Assembly: GCF_024198175.1 (NCBI RefSeq)
Contig: NZ_JAJVKV010000006.1
Location: 496,001 to 560,000 of the forward strand
Length of the DNA: 64,000 nt
From: Pyxidicoccus xibeiensis
GTDB lineage: Bacteria > Myxococcota > Myxococcia > Myxococcales > Myxococcaceae
Direction: 5' to 3'
Of this stretch, positions 25,449 through 33,967 are shown piece after piece. How positions within the stretch are numbered: the first letter of the stretch is position 1; every line of letters begins with the position of its first letter. Made by a program: the position numbers and the translations under genes. The notes below the pieces were generated by a model. The model saw nothing but the letters and a program-made list of their open reading frames with translations, was not told the origin of the DNA and did no database searches.

Positions 25449-28094
25449 ATGAAGACGCTCCCGTCCTGGATGCTCTGCCTGTGCCTTGCGCTCGCCGTCC
25501 CCGCGCAGGCCCAGCGCCGTCCCCCGCCGCCTGGCACCACCGCGCCCACCACGCCCGCCGCGCAGAGTGAGCGGACCATCACCCCGCAGGCCGAGGGCGG
25601 GGAGGAGGCCAATCAAGGACCCCGCCGCACGCCCACGTGCGAAGAGGCCCGGCGCAATGCGCGCTACGGCATCTACTTCGACAAGGTGGAGATCGAAAAG
25701 CTGGTCCAGACGGTGGCCGATGCCACCTGCCGTACCTTCATCCTCCCGGAGAACGTGCGCGGGAAGATCTCCATCATCGGCCCGGAGAACGGCCGCGTGG
25801 AGGTCAACGCGGACGCCTTCTACTCCGCCTTCCTCGCCTCGCTCGACGCCAACGGCCTGTCCGTCTACCAGCACGGCCGCTTCCTGAAGATTGTCGACAA
25901 GCGCTCGGCGAAGCAGAACCCCATCCCCACCATCATCGAGGAGGGGCAGCCGTACACCACCAACGAGCAGATGGTGACCAAGCTGTTCCGCATCAAGAAC
26001 GTGGAGGTGGAGCCGCTGCGCGGCGTGCTCCAGCAGCTCGTGTCCAAGGACGGCGACACGATTCCGTACCCGCCGGACACCATCATCGTCAACGACGTGG
26101 GCTCCAACATCCACCGGCTCGAGCGCATCATCGACCAGCTCGACAGCCGCGCCGCCAGCGACGAGCTGCGCGTCATCCAGGTGCAGTACGCCGCCGCGCA
26201 GGACATCGCCACCACGGTGCAGCGCCTCTTCGAGGCCAAGGGCGCCCGCCCCGGCCAGCGCCCCGGCGGCTTCAACCCGGGCAACGTGTCCCCGGGCGCC
26301 TCGCCCGGTGAGGTCGCCGCCGCCCAGGCCGCGCAGGGCGCGGGCCAGGAGGGCTCCGGCGGCGCGGTGACGCTGTCGCAGATCATCCCGGACGAGCGCA
26401 CCAACAAGCTCATCATCGTCGCCAGCCCCGCCGCCTTCGACCGCATCCAGGAGATTGTCGGGCAGCTGGACATCCCCACCAGCAGCGGCGGCCGCATCAA
26501 CGTCTACCCCCTGGAGAACGCCAACGCGGAGGAGCTGGCCAGCACGCTCCAGTCGCTGGCCCAGGGCACCGCGAACCGCCCGCGCACGCCGTCGCCGCAG
26601 GCCCCGCCGGGAATCCCGCGCGGCCCCGCGGGCAGCACCCAGGCCGCGGAGCTGTTCAGCGGCGAGGTGAAGATCTCCGCCGACAAGGGCACCAACTCGC
26701 TGGTCATCGTCGCCAGCGCGGCCGACTACAAGAACATCGTCCAGATCATCCAGCAGCTGGACATGCCGCGCCGCCAGGTGTTCGTGGAGGCCGTCATCAT
26801 GGAGGTGAACCTGGACCGCAACCGCGAGTTCGGCGTCGACCTCCACAGCGGCTTCAGCCTGAAGACGAGCGAGGGTGACGTGCCGGGCATCATCGGCACC
26901 AACAACACCGGCGGCCAGGGCCTGCCGCCCTCGCTCAGCCTGGGCAGCCTGGCGCAGTTCGGCGGCTTCCTCGCCGGCCTCCAGGGCCCCGTCATCCCCG
27001 CGCTGGAGAAGCTGGGCCTGGACATCCCCGCCTTCGGCGTCGTCCTGCACGCCATGCAGCAGAGCTCGGACGTCAACGTGCTCTCCACCCCGCACATCCT
27101 CACCAGCGACAACGAGGAGGCGGAAATCACGGTGGGACAGAACGTTCCCTTCCAGTCCGGCTTCAACCCCTCGTCGCTGGGCTCCTCGGTGGGCGGCGTC
27201 GCCGGCCAGCAGGGCGGCATCAACTCCATCCTCGGCGGCCTGGGCGGCCTGGGCTCGCTGTACGCGCCCATCCAGCGCCAGAACGTGGAGCTGAAGCTCA
27301 CCGTCAAGCCGCAGATCAACGAGAGCGACTACATCCGCATGGTCATCTCCGAGCAGACGGAGGAGATTGCCTCCAACGACGCGGTGCTCGGCCCCACCAC
27401 CAGCAAGCGCAGCGCGAAGACGACGGTCATCGCCAAGGACCAGGAGACGGTGGTGCTGGGCGGCATCATGCAGGACCGCACCATCGAATCCGTGTCCAAG
27501 GTGCCCATCCTGGGTGACATCCCCATCCTGGGCCACCTCTTCCGCGAGACGTCCCGCCGCAAGACGAAGACGAACCTGCTGCTGTTCCTGACGCCCTACA
27601 TCATCCGGGGGCCGGAGGACTTCCGCATCATCTTCGAGCGGAAGATGAAGGAGCGGCAGCAGTTCGTGGAGCAGTTCTACGGCCAGGTGCCCGGCTACGA
27701 CGTGGCGGTGGACTTCACCCGCAAGCCCGGCCCCCTGTCGCGCATGAACCAGGCCGTCATCAAGGAGCGGCAGCGCGCCGAGAATGGCGGCGCCGGCATG
27801 CCGGGCGAGCGCGTCATCGGCCCCACGCCCGCCAGCCCCACCAACGGCCGGCAGACGCGGCCCCCGGCGCCCGCGCCGGGCACCGCCCCGCAGGCGCCCG
27901 CGCCCGAGTCTTCCGTGAGCGAGCCGCCGGTGCGGGAAGTCGCGCCGCCTCCGGGCGGTTCGGAGGACTCAGTGCCCACCGCACCGGCCCCGCAGCCGCC
28001 CGATGCCCCCGTCCCCGAGAGCGCTCCCGCTCCCGATGACGCGTCCACGGGCGGCCTGCGCATCCAGCCGGACACGGGGGACCAGAGCCCATGA
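25449..28094 (+). CDS. gspD: Type II secretion secretin GspD
   Basis: An 881-residue outer-membrane secretin. A signal peptide ends AQA before QRRPPPPG. N0-N3 domains span about 60-440, each with the family's short repeats (TNKLIIVASPAAFDRIQEIV and TNSLVIVASAADYKNIVQII). The secretin channel domain spans about 445-740 (VFVEAVIMEVNLDRNREFGV, VPILGDIPILGHLF). A Pro/Ala-rich tail of about 140 residues follows, longer and more disordered than the pilotin-binding S-domain of enterobacterial GspD. No pilotin gene lies nearby. Its stop overlaps the gspE start (ATGA). Confidence 0.95.
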   Translation: MKTLPSWMLCLCLALAVPAQAQRRPPPPGTTAPTTPAAQSERTITPQAEGGEEANQGPRRTPTCEEARRNARYGIYFDKVEIEKLVQTVADATCRTFILPENVRGKISIIGPENGRVEVNADAFYSAFLASLDANGLSVYQHGRFLKIVDKRSAKQNPIPTIIEEGQPYTTNEQMVTKLFRIKNVEVEPLRGVLQQLVSKDGDTIPYPPDTIIVNDVGSNIHRLERIIDQLDSRAASDELRVIQVQYAAAQDIATTVQRLFEAKGARPGQRPGGFNPGNVSPGASPGEVAAAQAAQGAGQEGSGGAVTLSQIIPDERTNKLIIVASPAAFDRIQEIVGQLDIPTSSGGRINVYPLENANAEELASTLQSLAQGTANRPRTPSPQAPPGIPRGPAGSTQAAELFSGEVKISADKGTNSLVIVASAADYKNIVQIIQQLDMPRRQVFVEAVIMEVNLDRNREFGVDLHSGFSLKTSEGDVPGIIGTNNTGGQGLPPSLSLGSLAQFGGFLAGLQGPVIPALEKLGLDIPAFGVVLHAMQQSSDVNVLSTPHILTSDNEEAEITVGQNVPFQSGFNPSSLGSSVGGVAGQQGGINSILGGLGGLGSLYAPIQRQNVELKLTVKPQINESDYIRMVISEQTEEIASNDAVLGPTTSKRSAKTTVIAKDQETVVLGGIMQDRTIESVSKVPILGDIPILGHLFRETSRRKTKTNLLLFLTPYIIRGPEDFRIIFERKMKERQQFVEQFYGQVPGYDVAVDFTRKPGPLSRMNQAVIKERQRAENGGAGMPGERVIGPTPASPTNGRQTRPPAPAPGTAPQAPAPESSVSEPPVREVAPPPGGSEDSVPTAPAPQPPDAPVPESAPAPDDASTGGLRIQPDTGDQSP

Positions 28095-29905
28095 ACGTGA
28101 CCGCCGACCCCACCCTCTCCGCCGCCGCCGCTGGCGCGGCTCCCGCGCGCAACGACGCCACCCAGCTCGTCGCCCACGGCCAGGCCTTCCTCTGCGGCCG
28201 GCCGCTGGGGGAGATCCTCCGCGCGCTCGTCCCTTCCCTCACCGAGGAGAAGCTCCAGGAGGCGCTCGCCCTCCAGGCGGAGAAGGGCCAGCGCATCGGC
28301 GAGGTGCTGGTGGGTATCAAGGCGGTGTCCGAGGAGGACGTGGCCAAGGCCCTGGGGCACCAGCTGGACCTGCCCTACCTGGCGCGCATCTTCACCGAGG
28401 AAGTGGACGCGGAGCTGGTCAAGCGCATCCCCATCAACTTCGCCAAGCAGGCCCACATCCTCCCGCTGTCCATGGAGGGTGACACCGTGGCGCTGGCGGT
28501 GGGCGACCCGCTGGACACGTCCGCGCTGGACCACATCCGCCTGCTGCTGGGGCAGAGCATCAGCCAGCGCATCGCGCTGAAGTCCACCATCATGGACGCC
28601 ATCAACAGCGTCTATGACCGCTCCGTCAACGAGACGGAGCAGCTGGTGGACGAGATGGAGACGACGGACCTCGACTCCATCGCCCATGAGCTGGAGGAGC
28701 CCAAGGACCTGCTGGACGAGGATGACGAGGCGCCCGTCATCCGGCTGGTGAACTCCGTGCTGTTCCGCGCCGCCAAGGAGCGCGCGAGCGACATCCACAT
28801 CGAGCCCATGGAGCGCGAGCTGCTGGTGCGCTTCCGCGTGGACGGTGTGCTGCAGGAGGTCATCAAGCCGCCCAAGCGCTACCAGAACGCGATTGTGAGC
28901 CGCGTGAAGGTGATGGGGCAGCTCAACATCGCGGAGAAGCGCCTGCCGCAGGACGGCCGCATCCGCATCAAGCTGGCCGGCCGCGACATCGACATCCGTC
29001 TGTCCACCATCCCCACGTCGCACGGCGAGCGCATCGTCATGCGTCTGCTCGACAAGACGGCGACGCTGCTGGACCTGGCGGAAATCGGCATGAGCCAGCC
29101 GGTGCTCCACGCGATGGAGGCCGTCATCAAGCGCTCGCACGGCATCGTCCTGGTGACGGGCCCCACCGGCTCCGGCAAGACGACGACGCTGTACGGCGCC
29201 CTGTCGAAGATCAACACGCCGGACCTGAACATCCTCACCGTCGAGGACCCGGTCGAGTACCAGCTCAAGGGCATTGGCCAGATGGCCATCAACCCGAAGA
29301 TTGGCCTCACCTTCGCGCAGGGGCTGCGCTCGTTCCTCCGCCAGGACCCGGACGTCATCATGGTCGGCGAAATCCGCGACAAGGAGACGGCGGAGATTGC
29401 CATCCAGGCGTCGCTGACGGGCCACCTGGTGCTGTCCACGGTGCACACCAACGACGCGGCCGGCGCGGTGACGCGACTGGTGGACATGGGCGTGGAGCCC
29501 TTCCTCGTGGCGTCGTCGCTGACGGGCATCCTCGCCCAGCGCCTCGTGCGCCGGGTGTGCCCGGACTGCCGCGTGCCCTACCAGCCCACGGACGCGGAGC
29601 TGAAGGAGCTGGGCCACACCGTCGCGTCCTTCAAGGCGCGCTACGGGACGGACCACATCTTCAAGGCCTCCGGCTGCCCGTCGTGCAACCGCAATGGCTA
29701 CCGGGGCCGCTCGGGCATCTACGAGTTCCTCCCGGTGGATGACGACGTGCGCCAGCTGGTGCTGAAGAACGTGGACGCGTCCACCATCAAGCGCTCCGCC
29801 ACCAGCAAGGGCATGACGACGCTGCTGGACGACGGCGCCCGCAAGATTGCCCTGGGCGAGACGACCATCGCCGAAGTGCTGAGCATCACCCAGGAGGACA
29901 TGTAA
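28091..29905 (+). CDS. gspE: Type II secretion ATPase GspE
   Basis: A 604-residue cytoplasmic ATPase that powers pseudopilus assembly. An MshEN-type N-terminal region (KLQEALALQAEKGQRIGEVL) is followed by the catalytic domain with Walker A GPTGSGKT (357-364), an Asp box (TVEDPVEY), Walker B (DPDVIMVGEIRD) and a His box (HLVLSTVHTND). A zinc finger of two CxxC pairs (CPDC and CPSC) sits in the C-terminal part, as in most GspE proteins. It is translationally coupled to gspD by a four-base overlap. Confidence 0.95.
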   Translation: MNVTADPTLSAAAAGAAPARNDATQLVAHGQAFLCGRPLGEILRALVPSLTEEKLQEALALQAEKGQRIGEVLVGIKAVSEEDVAKALGHQLDLPYLARIFTEEVDAELVKRIPINFAKQAHILPLSMEGDTVALAVGDPLDTSALDHIRLLLGQSISQRIALKSTIMDAINSVYDRSVNETEQLVDEMETTDLDSIAHELEEPKDLLDEDDEAPVIRLVNSVLFRAAKERASDIHIEPMERELLVRFRVDGVLQEVIKPPKRYQNAIVSRVKVMGQLNIAEKRLPQDGRIRIKLAGRDIDIRLSTIPTSHGERIVMRLLDKTATLLDLAEIGMSQPVLHAMEAVIKRSHGIVLVTGPTGSGKTTTLYGALSKINTPDLNILTVEDPVEYQLKGIGQMAINPKIGLTFAQGLRSFLRQDPDVIMVGEIRDKETAEIAIQASLTGHLVLSTVHTNDAAGAVTRLVDMGVEPFLVASSLTGILAQRLVRRVCPDCRVPYQPTDAELKELGHTVASFKARYGTDHIFKASGCPSCNRNGYRGRSGIYEFLPVDDDVRQLVLKNVDASTIKRSATSKGMTTLLDDGARKIALGETTIAEVLSITQEDM

Positions 29906-29943
29906 CCGACAGCTCCTCCCTGGGAGGGGCCGGGGTCTGAGCC

Positions 29944-31200
29944 ATGCCGGTCTTCGAGTACAGAGGTCTCAATTCCTCGGGCAAGTCCATCAAGGGCCTG
30001 CTCGAGGCGGACTCCCCCAAGACGCTGCGCTCCAAGCTGCGCGCCGACGGCATCTTCCTCACGGACGTGCTGGCGCAGGCGGAGGGCAGCCGGGCCGCGG
30101 TGTCCAAGGGCGCCAACGCGTCGCTCGTGGCGCGCGACATCGACCTGCGCAAGCTGGGCCGGGGCCGCGTCAACACGGACGACGTGGCCATCTTCACCCG
30201 CCAGCTGTCCACGCTGCTGCACGCCGGCGTCACCCTGGTGGAGTCGCTCAGCGCGCTGGTGGACCAGGTGGAGAAGGAGCGCTTCAAGCGCGCCCTCTCC
30301 GACATCAAGCAGCGCGTCAACGAGGGCTCCACCCTCGCGGACGCCCTGGGCCAACACCCGAAAATCTTCCCCAGCATCTACGTGAACATGGTGCGCGCGG
30401 GCGAGGCCTCCGGCGCGCTGGACGCAGTGCTCACGCGCCTGGCGGACTTCACGGAGAACCAGGCCCGCCTGCAGCAGAAGATTCTGAGCACCATGCTCTA
30501 CCCCGCCATCATGATGGTGGTGGGCGGCGGCATCCTCGTGGCGCTGATGGTCTTCGTGGTGCCGAAGGTGACGAAGATCTTCGAGACGATGAAGGCCACG
30601 CTGCCCCTGAGCACGCGCATCCTCATCGCCACGAGCAACTTCTTCCAGAACTGGTGGTTCATCGTCGTGCCGCTGATGGTGCTGGGCGGCTGGCTCTTCA
30701 TGCGCTGGACGAAGAGCCCCAAGGGCAAGCCCAAGTGGGACCGCATCACCCTGAAGGCCCCCGTGGTGGGCCAGCTGGTGCGCCTGCTGTCCATCTCCCG
30801 CTTCGCGCGCACGCTGTCCACGCTGCTCAAGAGCGGCGTCCCGCTGCTGGCGGCCATGGACATCGTCAAGGCGGTGATGACGAACTCGGTGCTGGCGGAC
30901 GTCGTGGAGAAGGCCCGCGACTCCATCCGCGAGGGCGAGAGCATCGCCAACCCGCTCAAGCGCTCCGGGGAGTTCCCTCCGCTCGTGTACCACATGGTCG
31001 CCATCGGTGAGCGCTCCGGCCAGCTGGAGGACATGCTCACCAACGTGGCGGACAACTACGAGACGCAGGTGAACGTCCGCATCGGCGCCCTCACCTCGCT
31101 GCTCGAGCCCCTCCTCATCGTGGTGATGGGCGCGGTGATTGCATTCGTCGCGCTCTCCATCCTGATGCCGATTCTGCAGGTGAACTCGGCCATCCGCTGA
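29944..31200 (+). CDS. gspF: Type II secretion platform protein GspF
   Basis: A 418-residue inner-membrane protein with two repeated T2SSF domains. The first begins at IFTRQLSTLLHAGVTLVESL, the second at RFARTLSTLLKSGVPLLAAM. There are three membrane segments, including YPAIMMVVGGGILVALMVFV and a C-terminal LLIVVMGAVIAFVALSI. GspF connects the GspE ATPase to pseudopilin extrusion. The last repeat carries the family sequence VYHMVAIGERSGQLEDML. Confidence 0.95.
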   Translation: MPVFEYRGLNSSGKSIKGLLEADSPKTLRSKLRADGIFLTDVLAQAEGSRAAVSKGANASLVARDIDLRKLGRGRVNTDDVAIFTRQLSTLLHAGVTLVESLSALVDQVEKERFKRALSDIKQRVNEGSTLADALGQHPKIFPSIYVNMVRAGEASGALDAVLTRLADFTENQARLQQKILSTMLYPAIMMVVGGGILVALMVFVVPKVTKIFETMKATLPLSTRILIATSNFFQNWWFIVVPLMVLGGWLFMRWTKSPKGKPKWDRITLKAPVVGQLVRLLSISRFARTLSTLLKSGVPLLAAMDIVKAVMTNSVLADVVEKARDSIREGESIANPLKRSGEFPPLVYHMVAIGERSGQLEDMLTNVADNYETQVNVRIGALTSLLEPLLIVVMGAVIAFVALSILMPILQVNSAIR

Positions 31201-31214
31201 GGAGTGACGGAACG

Positions 31215-31367
31215 ATGAACGACACGATGGACCGTTGGGTTCAACGCGTCACCCTGGCGGCGATGATTGCCGTGGCGGCGGCGCTGCTGACGGTGGGGGC
31301 CCGGCTGTACGGCCCCCAGCAGCCGCGCCCGGAGGCGGGTGTGGCGGACGGGGCCCGGGCGCCCTGA
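31215..31367 (+). CDS. 51-codon ORF between gspF and gspG encoding a small membrane protein
   Basis: A reading frame of 50 residues, MNDTMDRWVQRVTL..., with one membrane segment at about residues 13-31 (TLAAMIAVAAALLTVGARL) and a short Pro/Gly/Ala-rich tail. GGAGTGA, an excellent ribosome site, lies seven bases before the ATG. It starts 14 bases after gspF and ends 58 bases before gspG, inside an otherwise tightly packed operon. I know of no T2SS component matching it. It could be a small accessory of the inner-membrane platform, or simply the translated leader of gspG. Confidence 0.62.
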   Translation: MNDTMDRWVQRVTLAAMIAVAAALLTVGARLYGPQQPRPEAGVADGARAP

Positions 31368-31425
31368 CAGGAAGACAATCAGACAACGGGGTGGCTGCCA
31401 GAAAGTCACCCGGGATGGACAGGAC

Positions 31426-31851
31426 ATGAGCCAGAAGAACCGGAGCCAGAGGAAGCAGCGCCGCAACCGCGGCATGACCCTGATTGAAATCATGGTGGTC
31501 ATCACCATCCTCGGCCTCATCGCCGCGGCGGTGGGCGTGGCGGTGATTCCGCAGCTGGAGGCGGCCCGTAGAGATCGCGCCTCGCTGGACATCAAGAACA
31601 TCCAGGGCGCGATGAAGCTGTACTACACGAAGAAGGGGAAGTACCCGGACACGGCCTCCGGCCTGAACGCGCTGGTGGAGGCGCAGGCGCTGGAGCAGAT
31701 GCCGAAGGACCCCTGGAACAACGACTACGTGTACATCAACGAGGGCGGCAAGCCCGTCATCATCTCCTACGGCGCGGACGGCACGGCGGGTGGCGAGGGC
31801 AACGACGCGGACATCTCGTCCGCGGACGGCGCCGCCGCCGCCAACCGGTGA
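31426..31851 (+). CDS. gspG: Major pseudopilin GspG
   Basis: A 141-residue prepilin. The leader is 16 residues, very basic and ends in Gly16. Cleavage precedes Met17 and the +5 Glu lies in MTLIE, followed by the hydrophobic helix IMVVITILGLIAAAVGVAV. The C-terminal GspG domain has DPWNNDYVYIN and a calcium-loop-like SYGADGTAGGEGNDADI. It is the main subunit of the periplasmic pseudopilus and needs a GspO/PilD peptidase, which is not encoded in this window. Confidence 0.93.
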   Translation: MSQKNRSQRKQRRNRGMTLIEIMVVITILGLIAAAVGVAVIPQLEAARRDRASLDIKNIQGAMKLYYTKKGKYPDTASGLNALVEAQALEQMPKDPWNNDYVYINEGGKPVIISYGADGTAGGEGNDADISSADGAAAANR

Positions 31852-31890
31852 AGAAGTAGCGCACGACGCGTGTTGCACAGGGCCTTGGGT

Positions 31891-32337
31891 ATGAACGAGC
31901 ACGCCTCCCCCACATCCCCGACGCCCTCCGACGAGGGGACGAGCCGCCGCCAGCGCGTGGGCCGGCTCATCCTGGCCCTCGTCTTCCTGCTCGCCACCGG
32001 CCTGGCCTTCTTCCTGGTGTGGCTGACGGACGACCCCTCGCTGACGGCGGAGCAGCGCCGCGCCCGCGCGGAGATCCGCAAGCTGGAGGGGCTCTTCAAG
32101 TCTCACCACCGGCTGATGGGCCGCTTCCCTTCGAGGGAAGAGGGCTTCACCCCGCTCATCCAGGCGCGGCTGCTGGAAGCCCCGCCGGTGGACCCGTGGG
32201 GCCACCCGTACGTGTACTGGATGGACGGGAAGAACGGCGCCGTCATCTCCTACGGGGCGGACGGCAAGCAGGGTGGCACGGGAGTGGCAGCGGACCTGAG
32301 CAGCGGCGGGACCCTCGCCGCCTGGGGGCAGCCATGA
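31891..32337 (+). CDS. GspG-like protein lacking a prepilin signal
   Basis: A 148-residue protein. Residues about 75-145 match the GspG C-terminal domain: GLFKSHHRLMGRFPSREEGF, DPWGHPYVYWMDG, and SYGADGKQGGTGVAADLSS, closely parallel to the neighbouring GspG. However, the N-terminus is an ordinary membrane anchor (LILALVFLLATGLAFFLVW at about 27-45) preceded by a charged head. There is no Gly-Phe/Met-x3-Glu cleavage site, so it should not be processed by prepilin peptidase. It sits between gspG and gspH and its stop overlaps the gspH start. It may be a fixed assembly or docking partner for GspG. I find no standard gsp name for it. Confidence 0.78.
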   Translation: MNEHASPTSPTPSDEGTSRRQRVGRLILALVFLLATGLAFFLVWLTDDPSLTAEQRRARAEIRKLEGLFKSHHRLMGRFPSREEGFTPLIQARLLEAPPVDPWGHPYVYWMDGKNGAVISYGADGKQGGTGVAADLSSGGTLAAWGQP

Positions 32338-33065
32338 CGCACGCCACGCAGTCCCGCAGGGCCGCGCACCGCAAGCAGCGCGGGCTGACGCTCATCGAGA
32401 TCTCCATCGCCATCATCATCGTGGCGATTCTCTTCTCCGCGGCGGTGATGGGCATCGGCTCCATCACCGGCGCCAAGGCGAAGGGCACCGCGGGCGAGCT
32501 GGCGGGCCTCATCCGCTCGCTCTACGACTCGGCGGCGCTGCGCGGCAAGACGTGCCGCCTGGTGTTCGAGATTCCGGACCCGAAGAGCGAGGAGGCCACC
32601 CGCTACCACGCCGAGTGCGCGGAGGGCTCGGTGACGACGTCGCGCGACAGGGACACCACGCTGCGCGACGACAACACGGCGCGCGAGCGGGCCGCGCGCG
32701 CCAGCCGGGGCCCGAGCGGCGAGGAGCGCCGCAGCTACCTGGTGTCCGGCGGCAGCGCGCCCACGGCGACGGAGCTCCTGGAGGGAGAGAAGCAGCGCGT
32801 GGAGGCGCTGTCGCGCTTCTCCTCGTACACCTCGGAGGAGGTGCCGTCGCGCGAGCTGCCCTCGGACGTGAAGGTGTCGGTGTGGACGCGGCACCAGAAG
32901 GAGCCGGTGGAGAACGGCGTGGCGTACCTCTACTTCTTCCCGCAGGGCTACACGGAGAAGGCGTACGTCTACGTGCAGCAGGGCGACAACGTCTGGACGC
33001 TGGACGTGTCACCCCTGACGGGCAAGGTGCAGGTGGTGGCCGAGGCGCTGGAGGTGCCGCGATGA
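32334..33065 (+). CDS. gspH: Minor pseudopilin GspH
   Basis: A 243-residue prepilin-like protein. The leader ends KQRG, the mature part begins LTLIE (+5 Glu), and the hydrophobic helix ISIAIIIVAILFSAAVMGIG follows. After a GspH-type region (LIRSLYDSAALRGKTCRLVF) there is a charged, low-complexity insert rich in Arg, Glu and Ser (about 95-145) that is longer than usual. The tail strands (VAYLYFFPQGYTEKAYVYV) fit the GspH beta domain. It starts within the stop of the GspG-like gene and overlaps gspI by four bases. Confidence 0.86.
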   Translation: MTHATQSRRAAHRKQRGLTLIEISIAIIIVAILFSAAVMGIGSITGAKAKGTAGELAGLIRSLYDSAALRGKTCRLVFEIPDPKSEEATRYHAECAEGSVTTSRDRDTTLRDDNTARERAARASRGPSGEERRSYLVSGGSAPTATELLEGEKQRVEALSRFSSYTSEEVPSRELPSDVKVSVWTRHQKEPVENGVAYLYFFPQGYTEKAYVYVQQGDNVWTLDVSPLTGKVQVVAEALEVPR

Positions 33066-33967
33066 AGCGCAGCCGTGGCTTTACCCTGCTGGAGGTGGTG
33101 GTGGCGCTGGCCATCCTCGGGCTGGCGCTGATGGCCATCTTCGACCTGAACGCCGGCGCGGTGTCCAACCACGTCTACACCAAGCGGCTCACCGTGGCGT
33201 CGCTGCTGGCCCGCTCGAAGATGACGGACCTGGAGCAGACGCTCTACGACGACGGCTTCTCCGTGGACGACGACGAGGAGTCCGGCGACTTCTCCGACGA
33301 GGGCTGGCCGCAGTTCAAGTGGCGCGCGCGCATCATCGCGCCCAAGACGGAGGGCGTGTCGCCCGACCAGCTCATCGGCGCCATCTTCAACCTGCCCATC
33401 GGCGGCGGCGGGGACGACCCCATGTCCGGCCTGGCGGGCCTCTTCGGCGGCGGCGCGGCGGCGGGCGGCAAGGACGGCGCGTCCTCCGGGCCCCAGCCCG
33501 CGGGCATGAGCGGCATGGGCGGCGCGGCCATGGGCATGGCGCAGCCCATGTTCACGCAGATGGTGCAGCAGATAACGCAGACGGTGCGCGAGGTGCACCT
33601 CACCGTCTTCTGGCAGGAGGGCACGCAGCTGGAGAGCATCGACCTGGTGACGCACGTGGTGTCGCTGGGGCCGGGCTCGGACCGCAACGGCGGGTTCCAG
33701 GCGCAGCAGGGCCAGCAGCCGGGCGAGCAGTCCAGCCAGTGGGTGAACCCGAACACGGGCCTCATCGTCGCCAACCCCATCCCCGGCCCCAACGGCACCA
33801 TGCTGGACCCGGCGACGCGCGCGCCGCTGATGCGGCAGGACCAGTTCAACCAGCAGCGCAACGGCGGCACCCCGCCGCGGCAGGGCGGTTCGGGCGGCGT
33901 GGTGCCCCCGGGCAACCCGCTGGGCAAGTTCCCGAGCATCCCCGGCTTCCGGAGGAACACCCAGTGA
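33062..33967 (+). CDS. gspI: Minor pseudopilin GspI, unusually long
   Basis: A 301-residue protein whose first 30 residues are a classic prepilin start (KRSRG, then FTLLE with the +5 Glu, then VVVALAILGLALMAIF). Most GspI proteins are about 120-130 residues. Here a Gly/Ala/Met-rich insert (about 115-165) interrupts the domain, the beta-strand part with VREVHLTVFWQEG follows, and a Gln/Asn/Pro/Gly-rich tail covers about 220-301. GspI is in the pseudopilus tip with J and K. It starts inside gspH and its stop overlaps the gspJ GTG. Confidence 0.86.
   Translation: MKRSRGFTLLEVVVALAILGLALMAIFDLNAGAVSNHVYTKRLTVASLLARSKMTDLEQTLYDDGFSVDDDEESGDFSDEGWPQFKWRARIIAPKTEGVSPDQLIGAIFNLPIGGGGDDPMSGLAGLFGGGAAAGGKDGASSGPQPAGMSGMGGAAMGMAQPMFTQMVQQITQTVREVHLTVFWQEGTQLESIDLVTHVVSLGPGSDRNGGFQAQQGQQPGEQSSQWVNPNTGLIVANPIPGPNGTMLDPATRAPLMRQDQFNQQRNGGTPPRQGGSGGVVPPGNPLGKFPSIPGFRRNTQ

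Noticed and set aside
25308..27536. Open frame of 742 codons opposite gspC/gspD
   Set aside because: It is a shadow of gspD; composition and lack of motifs argue against coding.
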